Of a stretch of 64,000 nucleotides of DNA, positions 1 through 9,293 are shown piece by piece. Below the pieces are notes generated by a model. It was not told the DNA's origin. It was given only the letters and a program-made list of their open reading frames with translations, and did no database searches. A program made the translations under genes and the position numbers. Each line of letters starts with the position of its first letter. Position 1 is the stretch's first letter. Source of the stretch: Hartmannibacter diazotrophicus (lineage in GTDB: Bacteria > Pseudomonadota > Alphaproteobacteria > Rhizobiales > Pleomorphomonadaceae); assembly GCF_900231165.1 (NCBI RefSeq), contig NZ_LT960614.1, positions 5,038,001-5,102,000 of the forward strand, read 5' to 3'.

Positions 1-1684
1 CCGTGTCCGCGCCCTGGACATGCTCATGGAAGAGCCGCGCATATCCGCCGGAGGGCGGCGCGACCGCCGATGTCCATTCCGCGCGCCGCTGCGCCAGCTC
101 CTCGTCGGAAACGTCGAGATGCAGGCGCCGCGCCGCAACGTCGAGCTCGATCATGTCGCCGGTCCGCACGAGCGCCAGCGGGCCGCCGACCGCCGCTTCC
201 GGCGAGGTGTGCAGCACGACGGTGCCATAGGCGGTGCCGGACATGCGGGCGTCGGAAATCCGCACCATGTCGGTGATGCCCTTGCGCAGCACCTTCGGCG
301 GCAGGCCCATGTTGCCGACTTCCGGCATGCCGGGATAACCGCGCGGGCCGCAGTTCTTCATCACCATCACGCAGGTCTCGTCAATGTCGAGGTTCTCGTC
401 CTCGATCCGCGCCTTGTAGTCGTCGATATCCTCGAAGACGACGGCCCGGCCGCGATGCTTCATCAGGTGCGGCGAGGCGGCAGACGGCTTCAGCACGGCT
501 CCGTTCGGGGCAAGGTTGCCGCGCAGGACCGCGATGCCGCCCTGCTGCGTCAGCGCCTTCTCGACCGGACGGATCACGTCCTCGTTCCAGTTGCGAACGT
601 CCTTCACCTCGTCCCACATCGGACCGCCGGAGACGGTGAGCGCGTCCTTGTGCAGCTTGCCTGCCTCTCCGAGCATGCGGATCACCACCGGCAGGCCGCC
701 GGCATAGAAGAACTCTTCCATCAGGTACTTGCCCGACGGCATCAGGTTCACGATCGTCGGGATATCCCGGCCCATCCGGTCCCAGTCGTCGAGGCTGAAG
801 TCGATACCGACACGGCCGGCGATGGCGAGAAGATGGATCACCGCGTTGGTCGAGCCGCCGATGGCGCCATTGACGCGGATCGCATTCTCGAAGGCCTGCT
901 TGGTGAGGATGTCGGACGGCTTCAGGTCGTCCTTGACCATCTGCACGATCCGCCGGCCGGTCAGATGCGCCATCACGCGGCGCCGGCTGTCGACGGCCGG
1001 AATTGCCGCGTTGCCGGAAAGCGCCATGCCGAGCGCCTCGGACATCGAGGCCATGGTGCTCGCCGTGCCCATCGTGTTGCAGGAGCCCGGCGAGCGGCTC
1101 ATGGCGGCCTCGGCATCGAGGAAATCCTCGCGCGTCATCTCGCCGGCCTTGATCGCCTCGGACATCTGCCAAAGAGCCGTGCCCGAGCCGACCCGCTCGC
1201 CCCGGAACCAGCCGTTGAGCATCGGTCCGCCGGAGACAAGAATCGAGGGGATGTCCGTGCTGGCGGCGCCCATCAGCAACGCCGGCGTGGTCTTGTCGCA
1301 GCCGGCAAGCAGCACGACGCCATCGATCGGATTGGCGCGCAGCGCCTCCTCCACGTCCATGGCCGCAAGGTTGCGATACATCATCGCCGTCGGGCGCAGG
1401 GCGCTCTCGCCGGTGGAGAAGACCGGGAATTCCACCGGCAGGCCGCCGGCTTCGTAGATGCCGTGCTTCACCCGCTGGGCGAGGTCGCGCAGATGCGCAT
1501 TGCAGGGCGTCAGCTCCGACCAGGTGTTGCAGATGCCGATCACCGGGCGTCCGTCGAAGAGATCGGCGGGCAGGCCCTGATTCTTCATCCACGAGCGATG
1601 ATAGATGTGGTCCCGGGAGGTCCCGCCGAACCACTCCTGCGAACGCAGTTTGCGGGGCCACGCGGCGGGTTTGAATGCGGACAT
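1..1684 (-). CDS. IlvD/Edd-family sugar-acid dehydratase, probably L-arabonate dehydratase (C-terminus beyond window)
   Basis: The frame stays open from an ATG at 1684 to the window edge, giving about 561 residues, so only a short C-terminus is missing. Three cysteines sit where the family places its Fe-S cluster ligands: TPCNAH (Cys61), LAGCDKTTP (Cys129) and GSCNTMGTAST (Cys202). The family removes water from sugar acids or dihydroxy acids. The sugar-acid branch rather than the IlvD branch is suggested by the overall wording of the sequence and by its place behind a ChvE/Ggu sugar importer. The likely reaction is L-arabonate to 2-keto-3-deoxy-L-arabonate in the non-phosphorylated arabinose pathway. 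An AGGTGAG ribosome site precedes the ATG. It follows gguB at 138 bp on the same strand. Substrate is inference; galactonate or fuconate are alternatives. Confidence 0.85.
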   Translation of the reverse strand, partial: MSAFKPAAWPRKLRSQEWFGGTSRDHIYHRSWMKNQGLPADLFDGRPVIGICNTWSELTPCNAHLRDLAQRVKHGIYEAGGLPVEFPVFSTGESALRPTAMMYRNLAAMDVEEALRANPIDGVVLLAGCDKTTPALLMGAASTDIPSILVSGGPMLNGWFRGERVGSGTALWQMSEAIKAGEMTREDFLDAEAAMSRSPGSCNTMGTASTMASMSEALGMALSGNAAIPAVDSRRRVMAHLTGRRIVQMVKDDLKPSDILTKQAFENAIRVNGAIGGSTNAVIHLLAIAGRVGIDFSLDDWDRMGRDIPTIVNLMPSGKYLMEEFFYAGGLPVVIRMLGEAGKLHKDALTVSGGPMWDEVKDVRNWNEDVIRPVEKALTQQGGIAVLRGNLAPNGAVLKPSAASPHLMKHRGRAVVFEDIDDYKARIEDENLDIDETCVMVMKNCGPRGYPGMPEVGNMGLPPKVLRKGITDMVRISDARMSGTAYGTVVLHTSPEAAVGGPLALVRTGDMIELDVAARRLHLDVSDEELAQRRAEWTSAVAPPSGGYARLFHEHVQGADT

Positions 1685-1822
1685 GATCTTGCTCACCTGC
1701 ACTGGAATGCGGAGCGGCGCGTGCCGTCCACGATTGCCCTTTGTCGAATGAGACCCCGACAGGGCGGGTTGGGGCCTGAAAACTCCCGGCGATCCGGAAG
1801 GAAACCGTTTTGCGTCTGACCC

Positions 1823-3040
1823 TTAGGTTGACTTGGTCTTGTTGTAGACGTCGAAGATGACGGCCGCCAGCAGCACGAGACCCTTGATCACCTGCTGATA
1901 GTCGATGCCGATGCCCATGATCGACATGCCGTTGTTCATGACGCCCATGATCAGCGCGCCGATGACCGCGCCGGTGATCTTGCCGACGCCGCCGGACATC
2001 GAGGCGCCGCCGATGAAGACGGCCGCGATGACGTCGAGTTCGAGACCAACGCCGGCCTTCGGCTGCGCCGAGTTGAGCCGGGCGGCGATGATCATGCCCG
2101 CGAGCGCGGCGAGCAGACCCATGTTGGCGAAGGTGAAGAAGGTCAGCCGCTCGGTGTTGATGCCGGAGAGCTTGGCCGCCTTTTCGTTGCCGCCGACGGC
2201 ATAGATGCGTCGGCCGAGCGTCGTGGAGTTGGTCAGGAACATGTAGATCGCCATCAGGACGCCCATGGAGATCAGCACGTTCGGCAGGCCACGGAAGGTT
2301 GCGAGCAGCCAGGCGACATAGAGAATGGCGACCGTCACGATGGCGTTCTTGACGATGAAGAACTGGAACGGCTCGTCCTCGATGCCGTAACGCACCCTGC
2401 GCGCCCGCGACCGCATCGCCATGACCAGCAGCGTGCCGGCGACGACGACGCCCGCCACGACAGCGGTGATGTTCAGCCGCTTGATGCCCAGCGCCTCGCG
2501 CACGAAGTCGAAGATATCCGGCACGAAGCCGTTCGAGATTGCCTGGAACTCGCGCGGAAACGGTCCGACCGACTGGCCGTCCAGCAGCCAGATCATCAGG
2601 CCGCGGAAGACCAGCATGCCGGCGAGCGTCACGATGAAGGAGGGAATGCGCCAGTAGGCGATCCAGTAGCCCTGCGCCGCGCCGATCAGCGCGCCAACCG
2701 CAAGGCAGATCGGAACCGCCAGCAGCGTCGGCACATGCCAGTCGACCATGAGCACGGCCGCGACCGCGCCGATGAAGCCCGCGACCAGACCGACCGACAG
2801 GTCGATGTGCCCGCAGACGATCACCAGCAGCATGCCGAGCGCCATCACGATGATGTAGCTGTTCTGGAGGAAGAGGTTGGTGAGGTTCACCGGCTTCATC
2901 AGCGTGCCGTCGGTGACGATCTGGAAGAAGACCATGATGGCGACGAGCGCGGCAAGCATGCCGTATTCGCGCAGATGGGTCTTGAGATAAGCCCCGACCG
3001 ACTTTTTCTCGGTGGCGACGGCCGTGTTCGTGGCGTCCAT
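1823..3040 (-). CDS. gguB: Sugar ABC transporter permease GguB
   Basis: A 405-residue polytopic inner-membrane protein of the BPD_transp_2/RbsC-XylH class. Hydrophobic segments run through its whole length, and the late conserved loop reads FIGGASMSGGVGKITGAVIGALIMG (about residues 345-370 in part). It forms the membrane channel for the sugar delivered by ChvE and powered by GguA. The ATG at 3040 is chosen because GGGAG lies 9 nt upstream; an in-frame GTG at 3058 would overlap gguA and has no ribosome site. The gap to the gguA stop is 14 bp, so the two are surely co-transcribed. Compared with RbsC-type permeases (about 320 aa) it is longer, as expected for the XylH/GguB subgroup. Confidence 0.93.
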   Translation of the reverse strand: MDATNTAVATEKKSVGAYLKTHLREYGMLAALVAIMVFFQIVTDGTLMKPVNLTNLFLQNSYIIVMALGMLLVIVCGHIDLSVGLVAGFIGAVAAVLMVDWHVPTLLAVPICLAVGALIGAAQGYWIAYWRIPSFIVTLAGMLVFRGLMIWLLDGQSVGPFPREFQAISNGFVPDIFDFVREALGIKRLNITAVVAGVVVAGTLLVMAMRSRARRVRYGIEDEPFQFFIVKNAIVTVAILYVAWLLATFRGLPNVLISMGVLMAIYMFLTNSTTLGRRIYAVGGNEKAAKLSGINTERLTFFTFANMGLLAALAGMIIAARLNSAQPKAGVGLELDVIAAVFIGGASMSGGVGKITGAVIGALIMGVMNNGMSIMGIGIDYQQVIKGLVLLAAVIFDVYNKTKST

Positions 3041-3054
3041 GTTTGTTGTCTCCC

Positions 3055-4575
3055 TCACGCCTTCACGATCATCGACATGATCTTTTCCTGGCTCGCCTCA
3101 TGGGCGGCAAGCTCACCGGCGAAGGTTCCTTCGTTCATGACGTAGATGCGGTCGCACATGCCGAGCAGCTCGGGCATCTCCGAGGAGATGACGATCACGC
3201 CCCGGCCCTGCGCCGCCAGATCGTTGATGATGCTGTAGATTTCGAATTTCGCGCCGACATCGATGCCGCGCGTCGGCTCGTCCAGGATCAGCACCTGCGG
3301 ATCGGTGAACAGCCATTTGGCGAGCACGACCTTCTGCTGGTTGCCGCCGGAAAGATTCATCACCTTCTGGAACACGCTGGGGGTGCGCACGCCGAGCGCC
3401 CGGCGGTAATCCTCCGAGACATGCCGTTCCGCCGTGGCATCGATCACGCCCCTGTTCGACACGCCGTCGAGATTGGCGAGCGTCGTATTCTTCAGGATCG
3501 TTTCCTCAAGGATGAGGCCGAGCTCCTTGCGGTCCTCGGTGACATAGGCAAGGCCGTTCTGCACCGCCCGGTTCACCGTCGAGGTGTCGATCGGCTTTCC
3601 GCCGAGCTTCACGGTGCCGGAGATGTTGCGGCCATAGCTCTTGCCGAAGAGGCTCATGGCCAATTCGGTGCGGCCGGACCCCATGAGCCCGGCGATGCCG
3701 ACCACCTCGCCTTTGCGCACGTGGAAGCCGATGTCGCGGATGACCTGACGGTCGGAATGTTCCGCGTGCCAGACGTTCCATCCCTCGACTTCAAACAGAA
3801 TGTCGCCGATCTGCGGATTGCGCTGCGGGTAGCGGTGCGCCATGTCGCGGCCGACCATGTCGCGGATGATCCGCTCCTCGCTGACCTCGCTGCCCTCCGC
3901 ATCGAGGGTGGCGACCGTATGGCCGTCGCGCAGTACGGTGATCGAGTCGGCAACGCGGCTCACTTCATTGAGCTTGTGGGAAATCAGGATCGAGGTGATC
4001 CCCTGCTCCTGGAATTCGAGCAGGAGGTCGAGCAGCTTCTGGCTGTCGTTTTCCTGCAGCGCCGCGGTCGGCTCGTCGAGGATGAGCAGCTTCACTTCCT
4101 TGGAAAGCGCCTTGGCGATCTCCACCAGCTGCTGCTTGCCGACGCCGAGCGTGTCCACCTGCTGCTGCGGGCTTTCCTTCAGGCCCACCTTCTTCAAGAG
4201 CATCTCGGCCCGGGAATAGGTTTCCGGCCAGTCGATGACACCACTGGAGGCGATCTCGTTGCCGAGGAAGATGTTCTCCGCGATGGAGAGCAGGGGGACG
4301 AGCGCCAGTTCCTGATGGATGATGATGATGCCGACACGCTCGCTGTCGCGAATGCCGGAAAAGGCGGCGGGCTTGCCCTCGAACAGAATCTCGCCGTCGT
4401 AGGAGCCGTGCGGATAGACGCCGCTGAGCACCTTCATCAGCGTCGATTTTCCAGCGCCGTTCTCGCCGACAAGCGCATGGATCTCGCCGCGCTTCACCTT
4501 GAGATTGACATCGTCCAGCGCCTTCACACCGGGGAAGGTCTTGGTGATGCCGCGCATCTCCAGAATCGTGTCCAC
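3055..4575 (-). CDS. gguA: Sugar ABC transporter ATP-binding protein GguA
   Basis: A 506-residue tandem ATPase of the MglA/XylG type. The first domain has Walker [10 protein letters not shown] (residues 37-45) and Walker [12 protein letters not shown]. Its signature motif is degenerate ([14 protein letters not shown]). The second domain has the short [11 protein letters not shown] loop instead of a normal Walker A, a full signature [15 protein letters not shown] and Walker [15 protein letters not shown]. This asymmetry is normal in carbohydrate uptake family 2. It energises import of sugars caught by ChvE. The start is GTG, with GGAG 10 nt upstream. It lies 178 bp behind chvE, a gap that holds a strong hairpin, and 14 bp ahead of gguB. 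Confidence 0.95.
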   Translation of the reverse strand: MDTILEMRGITKTFPGVKALDDVNLKVKRGEIHALVGENGAGKSTLMKVLSGVYPHGSYDGEILFEGKPAAFSGIRDSERVGIIIIHQELALVPLLSIAENIFLGNEIASSGVIDWPETYSRAEMLLKKVGLKESPQQQVDTLGVGKQQLVEIAKALSKEVKLLILDEPTAALQENDSQKLLDLLLEFQEQGITSILISHKLNEVSRVADSITVLRDGHTVATLDAEGSEVSEERIIRDMVGRDMAHRYPQRNPQIGDILFEVEGWNVWHAEHSDRQVIRDIGFHVRKGEVVGIAGLMGSGRTELAMSLFGKSYGRNISGTVKLGGKPIDTSTVNRAVQNGLAYVTEDRKELGLILEETILKNTTLANLDGVSNRGVIDATAERHVSEDYRRALGVRTPSVFQKVMNLSGGNQQKVVLAKWLFTDPQVLILDEPTRGIDVGAKFEIYSIINDLAAQGRGVIVISSEMPELLGMCDRIYVMNEGTFAGELAAHEASQEKIMSMIVKA

Positions 4576-4709
4576 GATCTCGTCACTCCGCCGGGTCCGC
4601 TAACGCCGCATCTGGGCGTCGCTCCGGGCTTATTGCATCGCCAGTCCGGCGAACACCACGCCGGCGACCTGCGCGGCCGGTCATGGCGATCGGGCGGCGC
4701 GGGCCAGTG

Positions 4710-4737
4710 GCGGACCGCCGGAAGGCCGGCGATCCGC
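4710..4737 (-). terminator. Intercistronic hairpin between chvE and gguA
   Basis: Arms GCGGACCGCCGG (4710-4721) and CCGGCGATCCGC (4726-4737) pair with a single mismatch around a 4-nt loop, starting 16 nt after the chvE stop. There is no long T run, so this looks more like an RNA-stabilising or partial-termination hairpin than a full terminator. Such hairpins commonly keep binding-protein mRNA in excess over the ATPase and permease mRNA. Confidence 0.55.
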
Positions 4738-4753
4738 GATTTGAAGAAGACGC

Positions 4754-5821
4754 TTACTTGATCTGGTCTTCGGTGTAGTAGCCCGATCCGACCAGCACCT
4801 TCTCAAGGTTGCTGGCATCAACCGCCACCGGCTCCAGAAGGTAGGACGGAACCACCTTGACCCCGTTGTCGTAGGTCTTGGTGTCGTTGATCTCCGGCGT
4901 TCCATCCGACAGCAGCGCGTTGACCATGCCGACGGTGACGCGGGCGAGCTCGCGGGTGTCCTTGAAGATCGTCGAATACTGCTCGCCGGCAAGGATCGAC
5001 TTGACCGAACGCAGCTCGGCGTCCTGTCCGGTGACGATCGGCATCTTCATGTCGCCGGAGCCGTAGCCGACGCCCTTGAGCGAGGACAGGATACCAATCG
5101 ACAGGCCGTCATAGGGCGAGAGCACGCCGTTGACCTGCTTGTCCGTGTAGTAGGCCGACAGCAGGTTGTCCATGCGGGCCTGGGCGACCGCACCATCCCA
5201 GCGCAGCGTGCCGACCTTGTCCATGCCCATCTGGCCGGACACGATGGCGACATCGCCGGAATCGATCATCGGCTGCAGCACCGACATCGCGCCGTTGTAG
5301 AAGAAGAAGGCGTTGTTGTCGTCCGGCGAGCCGCCGAAGAGCTCCACGTTCCAGGGCTTGCTGTCGGGGAAGCGCTCCTTCAGGCCGTTGACCAGCGAGG
5401 TCGCCTGCTGGACGCCGACCTTGAAGTTGTCGAAGGTGGCGTAATAGTCGACATTCGCGCTCTCGCGGATCAGCCGGTCATAGGCGATCACCTTGATGTC
5501 CGCCGCGGCGGCGTTTTCCAGCGCGTTGGTCAGCGTCGTGCCGTCGATCGCGGCGATCACGAGCACATTCGCGCCCTTGGTGATCATGTTCTCGATCTGC
5601 GCCAGCTGGTTCGGGATGTCGTCCTCGGCATATTGCAGGTCGGTGTCATAGCCCGCAGCCTTGAACTGCTCGACCATCGAATTGCCGTCCGAAATCCAGC
5701 GGGCAGACGACTTGGTGGGCATCGCGATACCGACAAGGCCCTTGCTGGCGGCAAGTGCTGGCGTCGCGAGGAACGACGCGCCAAGCGCCAGGGCGGCGCA
5801 GATCGATACGAATTTCTTCAT
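4754..5821 (-). CDS. chvE: Periplasmic multi-sugar-binding protein ChvE
   Basis: A 355-residue periplasmic binding protein of the ribose/galactose (Peripla_BP_4) class. An N-terminal signal peptide begins [14 protein letters not shown] and ends at PALA-A (about residue 24). The mature start [20 protein letters not shown], the later [16 protein letters not shown] and the AYDRLIRES motif are those of ChvE. In Agrobacterium and Azospirillum, ChvE binds galactose, arabinose, glucose and related sugars, feeds the Ggu importer and drives chemotaxis. In Agrobacterium it also touches the VirA sensor; no vir genes are seen here. The start at 5821 follows a strong GGAGG site 6 nt upstream. It is first in the chvE-gguA-gguB-dehydratase unit and divergent from gbpR. 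Confidence 0.95.
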   Translation of the reverse strand: MKKFVSICAALALGASFLATPALAASKGLVGIAMPTKSSARWISDGNSMVEQFKAAGYDTDLQYAEDDIPNQLAQIENMITKGANVLVIAAIDGTTLTNALENAAAADIKVIAYDRLIRESANVDYYATFDNFKVGVQQATSLVNGLKERFPDSKPWNVELFGGSPDDNNAFFFYNGAMSVLQPMIDSGDVAIVSGQMGMDKVGTLRWDGAVAQARMDNLLSAYYTDKQVNGVLSPYDGLSIGILSSLKGVGYGSGDMKMPIVTGQDAELRSVKSILAGEQYSTIFKDTRELARVTVGMVNALLSDGTPEINDTKTYDNGVKVVPSYLLEPVAVDASNLEKVLVGSGYYTEDQIK

Positions 5822-5969
5822 AGTATCCTCCCTCGGGACCGAAAGCGGTTTCAACCTTCTTGGCGAAATTTTTGGCTTTCCTGCCCGGATCATAATGTGG
5901 ATCGGGCGATCCGAGGGCACTCTAGAAAGGTGAAACATACCATTCAAATGCCATTTTATGGATTTAGAT

Positions 5970-5985
5970 ATATCACCTATGATAT
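5970..5985. promoter_or_regulatory. Palindrome in the gbpR-chvE divergent promoter, possible LysR operator
   Basis: ATATCA (5970-5975) and TGATAT (5980-5985) are perfect inverted arms with a 4-nt centre, only a few bases before the gbpR start. A second small palindrome CCAT-TTT-ATGG lies at 5951-5961. On the chvE strand a plausible promoter is TTGAAT, 17 nt, TAGAGT. LysR regulators often sit on such dyads next to their own start and act on the divergent operon. Binding is inferred, not shown. Confidence 0.4.
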
Positions 5986-5994
5986 GATGTGCGA

Positions 5995-6933
5995 ATGCTC
6001 ACGGATTCCGCGCTCCATCTGAAATTCAATCATTTTCGGCTGATTTCGGCCATTTCCGCGCACGGGCAACTCAGCCCCGCCGCCGAAACGCTGGGCATGA
6101 CCCAACCGGCCGCCTCACGCATGCTTTCGGAAATCGAGCGGATCGTCGGCGTTCCGCTCTTCGAGCGCCATGCCAAGGGCATGATCCCGACGGAACTCGG
6201 CGGCCTGCTGGCCGAGCGCGCCCGCAACCTGTTGCGTGACCTGCGCGAGACGGCGCAGGAGGTCGACGACTTCAAGGCCGGGATTGCCGGCCGGGTCCGC
6301 GTCGGCGCGGTGACGGGTGGCGCCGTCGGCTATCTTGTCCCGGCCATTCACCGCCTGAAGCGATATGCGCCCAATGTCGATATCTATGTCGATGTCGCCC
6401 CCAGCGAAGCGCTGATCCGGGCCCTCCTGGCCGACGGCCTCGACTTCGTCCTCGGCCGCATTCCCCCGCAGTTCGACGCCCGCGACTTCCGCGTTGCCCT
6501 TGCCCGCAGCGAGAAGGTCGATCTGATGGTGAGGCGCGATCATCCGATGGCCAATGCCACGAACATTTCGATCCGCGACCTCCAAAGCTACGAATGGGTG
6601 ATGCAGGCCACCGGCGCGCCGCTTCGTCAGGCCGTCGAGCGGCTCTTTCTCGACAACAACGCCGAAATTCCGGATCGGATCGTCAACACCACGTCACTCG
6701 TGGTGATGATCGCGATGCTCGCTTCCTCCGACGCCATCTCACCGGTGGCGCGCGAGGTCTCGCAGCTGCTCTGCGGACTGCAGACCAATCTCGGCCTGAC
6801 GACCCTGTCGATCGCCCATGACATCGTGATCTCGCCCTACTACATGCTGTCGATGCGCTACCGCCAGCTTTCGCCGCTCGCGCTGCGCCTGCACGACTTC
6901 GTCCGCGACGAACTCAACGGCCCACCGCGCTGA
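5995..6933 (+). CDS. gbpR: LysR-type regulator, GbpR-like
   Basis: A 312-residue LysR regulator. The N-terminal winged helix covers about residues 8-68 ([30 protein letters not shown] in part), followed by a linker and a LysR substrate domain. Divergent placement 170 bp from chvE is the arrangement of Agrobacterium gbpR, the galactose-binding-protein regulator that controls chvE in response to sugars. The start is ATG 5995; a GTG at 5989 would add two residues. Neither has a good ribosome site, so the mRNA may be nearly leaderless. A 10-bp hairpin 78 bp after the stop may end its transcript. The effector sugar cannot be read from sequence. Confidence 0.85.
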   Translation: MLTDSALHLKFNHFRLISAISAHGQLSPAAETLGMTQPAASRMLSEIERIVGVPLFERHAKGMIPTELGGLLAERARNLLRDLRETAQEVDDFKAGIAGRVRVGAVTGGAVGYLVPAIHRLKRYAPNVDIYVDVAPSEALIRALLADGLDFVLGRIPPQFDARDFRVALARSEKVDLMVRRDHPMANATNISIRDLQSYEWVMQATGAPLRQAVERLFLDNNAEIPDRIVNTTSLVVMIAMLASSDAISPVAREVSQLLCGLQTNLGLTTLSIAHDIVISPYYMLSMRYRQLSPLALRLHDFVRDELNGPPR

Positions 6934-7010
6934 CTGGCGAACCGCCATCCCGATCCTGCTTTTTCCATCGCAATGTCACAAAATCGATAGGCCGCATCGC
7001 TACAGTGCCC

Positions 7011-7036
7011 GCGCGCTTCGGTGACTCGGAGCGCGC
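7011..7036 (+). terminator. Candidate terminator downstream of gbpR
   Basis: GCGCGCTTCG (7011-7020) pairs with CGGAGCGCGC (7027-7036) through ten pairs including one G-T, around a 6-nt loop. The DNA after it is unusually AT-rich (about 7037-7070) but lacks a clean T run. It lies between convergent genes and could work for either. Confidence 0.5.
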
Positions 7037-7150
7037 AACATAGTTATTTGATATTATTAGTTATTTTGCGTTGCGAGGTCCGGAGTAGCACCGGTCCACC
7101 GGCGTTGTTCCGGCCTCGCGGTTTATACGGCCCTTCCGTTGCCGAAAGGC

Positions 7151-7612
7151 CTAGTCGTCAAGATCGTCAAGGCGCCGCCGCACCGGATCCAGCGCCTCGG
7201 AAAGCTCCACGAGCTTTGCCGCGAAATGCGGCCGGAGCCGCGCCGCCGTGTCCGGATATTCCTCGAGCATGCGGCGAAAGAGATTGCGGCGAATGCGGAT
7301 GATCTCGCAATCGCCCCGGGCGACAGCCCGCGACAGGCGCTCGCCCGTCACGATCAGCGACCGCTCGTCGATCATCCGTCCGCTGCCGCAGACCTCCAGC
7401 AGGTGATTGGCCCGAAAGGGAGAATAAAGCGCGATTTCGCCCGAAACGATCACATAAGCCGAATCGGCCGTATCGCCCGCCTCGAACAGGACCTGGCCAT
7501 CCTCGAGCCGCAGGCTTTCGGCGGAAAAGGCAAGGAGCCGCAAACGCTCCGCGCCGAATTCCGCAAGCAGCGGAACCCTGCCGAGAAGACTGACATCCGA
7601 CTCAAGGCTCAT
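7151..7612 (-). CDS. Stand-alone cyclic-nucleotide-binding domain protein
   Basis: A 153-residue protein made of one cNMP-binding beta-roll (about residues 8-125): LLAEFGAERLRLLAF, then FEAGDTADSAYVIVSGEIALYS in part, then a phosphate-binding-cassette-like region ending SRAVARGDCEIIRI. A short helical tail rich in Arg, Asp and Leu follows. There is no Crp helix-turn-helix and no kinase, channel or other output domain, so it must act by contacting another protein if it is a sensor. The canonical cassette Arg-Ala pair is not clear, so binding of cAMP or cGMP is uncertain. It is 320 bp downstream of the CenR-like regulator gene on the same strand. Confidence 0.75.
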   Translation of the reverse strand: MSLESDVSLLGRVPLLAEFGAERLRLLAFSAESLRLEDGQVLFEAGDTADSAYVIVSGEIALYSPFRANHLLEVCGSGRMIDERSLIVTGERLSRAVARGDCEIIRIRRNLFRRMLEEYPDTAARLRPHFAAKLVELSEALDPVRRRLDDLDD

Positions 7613-7932
7613 TCACATCTTCCCGCCCGCATCGGACCTCAACGGACGTTTCGCCCCGTCCACGCGATTTCGCAGCATGACCGGGAGCAACTGCCTTTCG
7701 ATCGGAGGAGTACACACCCTCGAAAGGTCTTCGACCCGACGCACGCCCGCTCGATCGGTCACGGACCAGGGGTCCGGTCAACCACGATCGATGCCTCGCA
7801 GGAACGATTGGCAAAAAACGTCCCCTCGCGCAAGCGTGCACCGCCTGCCCATGCGCAAACAGCATGGCCAGGTCTCAGGCGATCTGAAGGACGTTCGGTC
7901 AATGACGGCAAGAATTCGGCCGTGTTCAGCCC
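7613..7932. other. Non-coding gap between the cNMP-domain gene and cenR
   Basis: No reading frame with a credible start and family resemblance is seen here. A small perfect dyad CGGACC-AGG-GGTCCG lies at 7762-7776 and could end the cenR transcript, though no T run follows. The gap is long enough to give the cNMP-domain gene its own promoter. Confidence 0.4.
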
Positions 7933-8616
7933 TTAGGGAACGAGCTTGTAGCCACCGCCCTCGGTCACCAGAAGCTGGGCATTGGACGGGTCCCGCTCGA
8001 TCTTCTGGCGCAGCCGGTAGATATGCGTCTCAAGCGTATGCGTCGTGATCCCGGCATTATAGCCCCACACCTCGTGCAGGAGCACCTCACGGGTGATCAC
8101 CTTCTCGCCGGCACGGAAAAGGAACTTCAGGATCGACGTCTCTTTTTCCGTCAGCCGGATCTTCGATCCCTTGCCGTCGACAAGCAGCTTGGCGCTCGGC
8201 CGGAAGGTATAAGGTCCGATGGTGAAGACCGCCTCTTCCGACTGCTCGTGCTGGCGCAACTGGGAGCGGAGACGGGCCAGCAGCACCGCGAACTTGAACG
8301 GCTTCGTCACATAATCGTTCGCACCCGCCTCAAGTCCGAGGATGGTGTCGGAATCCGAATCGTGCCCTGTGAGCATGATGACGGGGGCCGCGAATCCGCC
8401 CTTGCGCAGAAGCTTGACCGCCTCGCGTCCGTCCATGTCGGGCAGCCCGACGTCCATCAGCACCAGATCGATGTGACCGCCGCGCGCCACCTGGACCGCC
8501 TTGGTCGCATTCTCCGCCTCTACGGGCTCGAACTCCTCATAGAGGGAGAGCTGCTCGACCAGTGCTTCGCGAAGGTCGTCGTCATCGTCGGCAATCAATA
8601 TTTTGCGGGCGGTCAT
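7933..8616 (-). CDS. cenR: OmpR/PhoB-family response regulator, CenR/OtpR-like
   Basis: A 227-residue two-domain regulator. The receiver has the acidic pocket ADDDDD (9-14), the phospho-acceptor in LMDVGLPDMDG (Asp55), TGHDSDSD and VTKPF (Lys105). The C-terminal winged helix carries RLTEKETSILKFLFRAG and THTLETHIYRLRQKIE. The wording closely matches the conserved alphaproteobacterial regulator called CenR in Caulobacter and OtpR in Brucella, which is tied to cell-envelope integrity. The start is the ATG at 8616. The divergent gene is an L,D-transpeptidase, which fits an envelope role. No partner kinase is encoded nearby. The assignment to CenR is from memory of the family. Confidence 0.8.
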   Translation of the reverse strand: MTARKILIADDDDDLREALVEQLSLYEEFEPVEAENATKAVQVARGGHIDLVLMDVGLPDMDGREAVKLLRKGGFAAPVIMLTGHDSDSDTILGLEAGANDYVTKPFKFAVLLARLRSQLRQHEQSEEAVFTIGPYTFRPSAKLLVDGKGSKIRLTEKETSILKFLFRAGEKVITREVLLHEVWGYNAGITTHTLETHIYRLRQKIERDPSNAQLLVTEGGGYKLVP

Positions 8617-8645
8617 GATGGCACCTGGGTTGAAAATCTCTGGCC

Positions 8646-8664
8646 GCGATCGGACCCTGATCGC
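8646..8664. promoter_or_regulatory. Inverted repeat in the cenR / L,D-transpeptidase divergent promoter
   Basis: GCGATC (8646-8651) and GATCGC (8659-8664) form a perfect dyad with a 7-nt centre in the 104-bp gap between divergent cenR and the transpeptidase gene. It could be a site for the regulator itself. OmpR-family regulators more often use direct repeats, so this is weak. Confidence 0.3.
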
Positions 8665-8720
8665 ATTCTTGTGATAGGGAGAAGAGACCACTCTTTGGGA
8701 AGTGAGGCAAGGGAGCCACG

Positions 8721-9293
8721 ATGAGGCTTTCGCGATCAGGCGGCGGTCAAAGCTCGCGATTTCGTGATCACGCGCCGGACCTGACAGTACACCTGATTTC
8801 AGCGAGCCGCACGGCCGGTCGACTGGCTGGCGCCGGATTCGACCTTCGTTGCGCGATTGGCCGCGCCGGCATCACTGCCCGCAAGCGCGAGGGAGACGGT
8901 GCAAGCCCCGCAGGCCGCTTCGCCATCCTTGGCGGCTATTACCGGGCCGACCGGATCGGACGACCTGAGACCGCGCTGCCGCTGCGGCCGATCCGGTCGC
9001 AAGACGGCTGGTGCGACGCGCCGGGCGATCGCAACTACAACAGACCCGTCCGCCTGCCCTATGCTGCCTCGCATGAAAGGCTCTGGCGCGACGATCATCT
9101 CTACGACATCGTCCTCGTTCTCGACGCCAACCTCACCCGGCGCCGGCGCGGCCGCGGCAGTGCGATCTTCTTTCATCTCGCCCGTTCGGGTTATGCGCCG
9201 ACCGAAGGCTGCGTTGCCGTCAGCCTCGCGGATATGAAAAAGCTGCTGGCAAAAATCCGACCGGGATCCGCTATCGTATTTCCCTTGCGATGA
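8721..9293 (+). CDS. L,D-transpeptidase (YkuD fold) without evident signal peptide
   Basis: A 190-residue protein. The catalytic YkuD signature is complete: FFHLARSGYAPTEGCVAVS holds His152 and the nucleophile Cys164. The family forms 3-3 peptide cross-links in peptidoglycan or attaches proteins to it. GGGAG stands 5 nt before the ATG. The N-terminus is polar and I see no classical signal peptide, as in one subgroup of rhizobial L,D-transpeptidases, so the export route is unclear. The stop overlaps the start of the dehydrogenase by 4 nt (ATGA), so they are translationally coupled. Regulation by the divergent CenR-like protein is plausible. Confidence 0.85.
   Translation: MRLSRSGGGQSSRFRDHAPDLTVHLISASRTAGRLAGAGFDLRCAIGRAGITARKREGDGASPAGRFAILGGYYRADRIGRPETALPLRPIRSQDGWCDAPGDRNYNRPVRLPYAASHERLWRDDHLYDIVLVLDANLTRRRRGRGSAIFFHLARSGYAPTEGCVAVSLADMKKLLAKIRPGSAIVFPLR

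Noticed and set aside
20-1819. A 599-codon plus-strand frame at the window start
   Set aside because: The minus strand encodes an IlvD/Edd dehydratase with three conserved cysteines over the same DNA.
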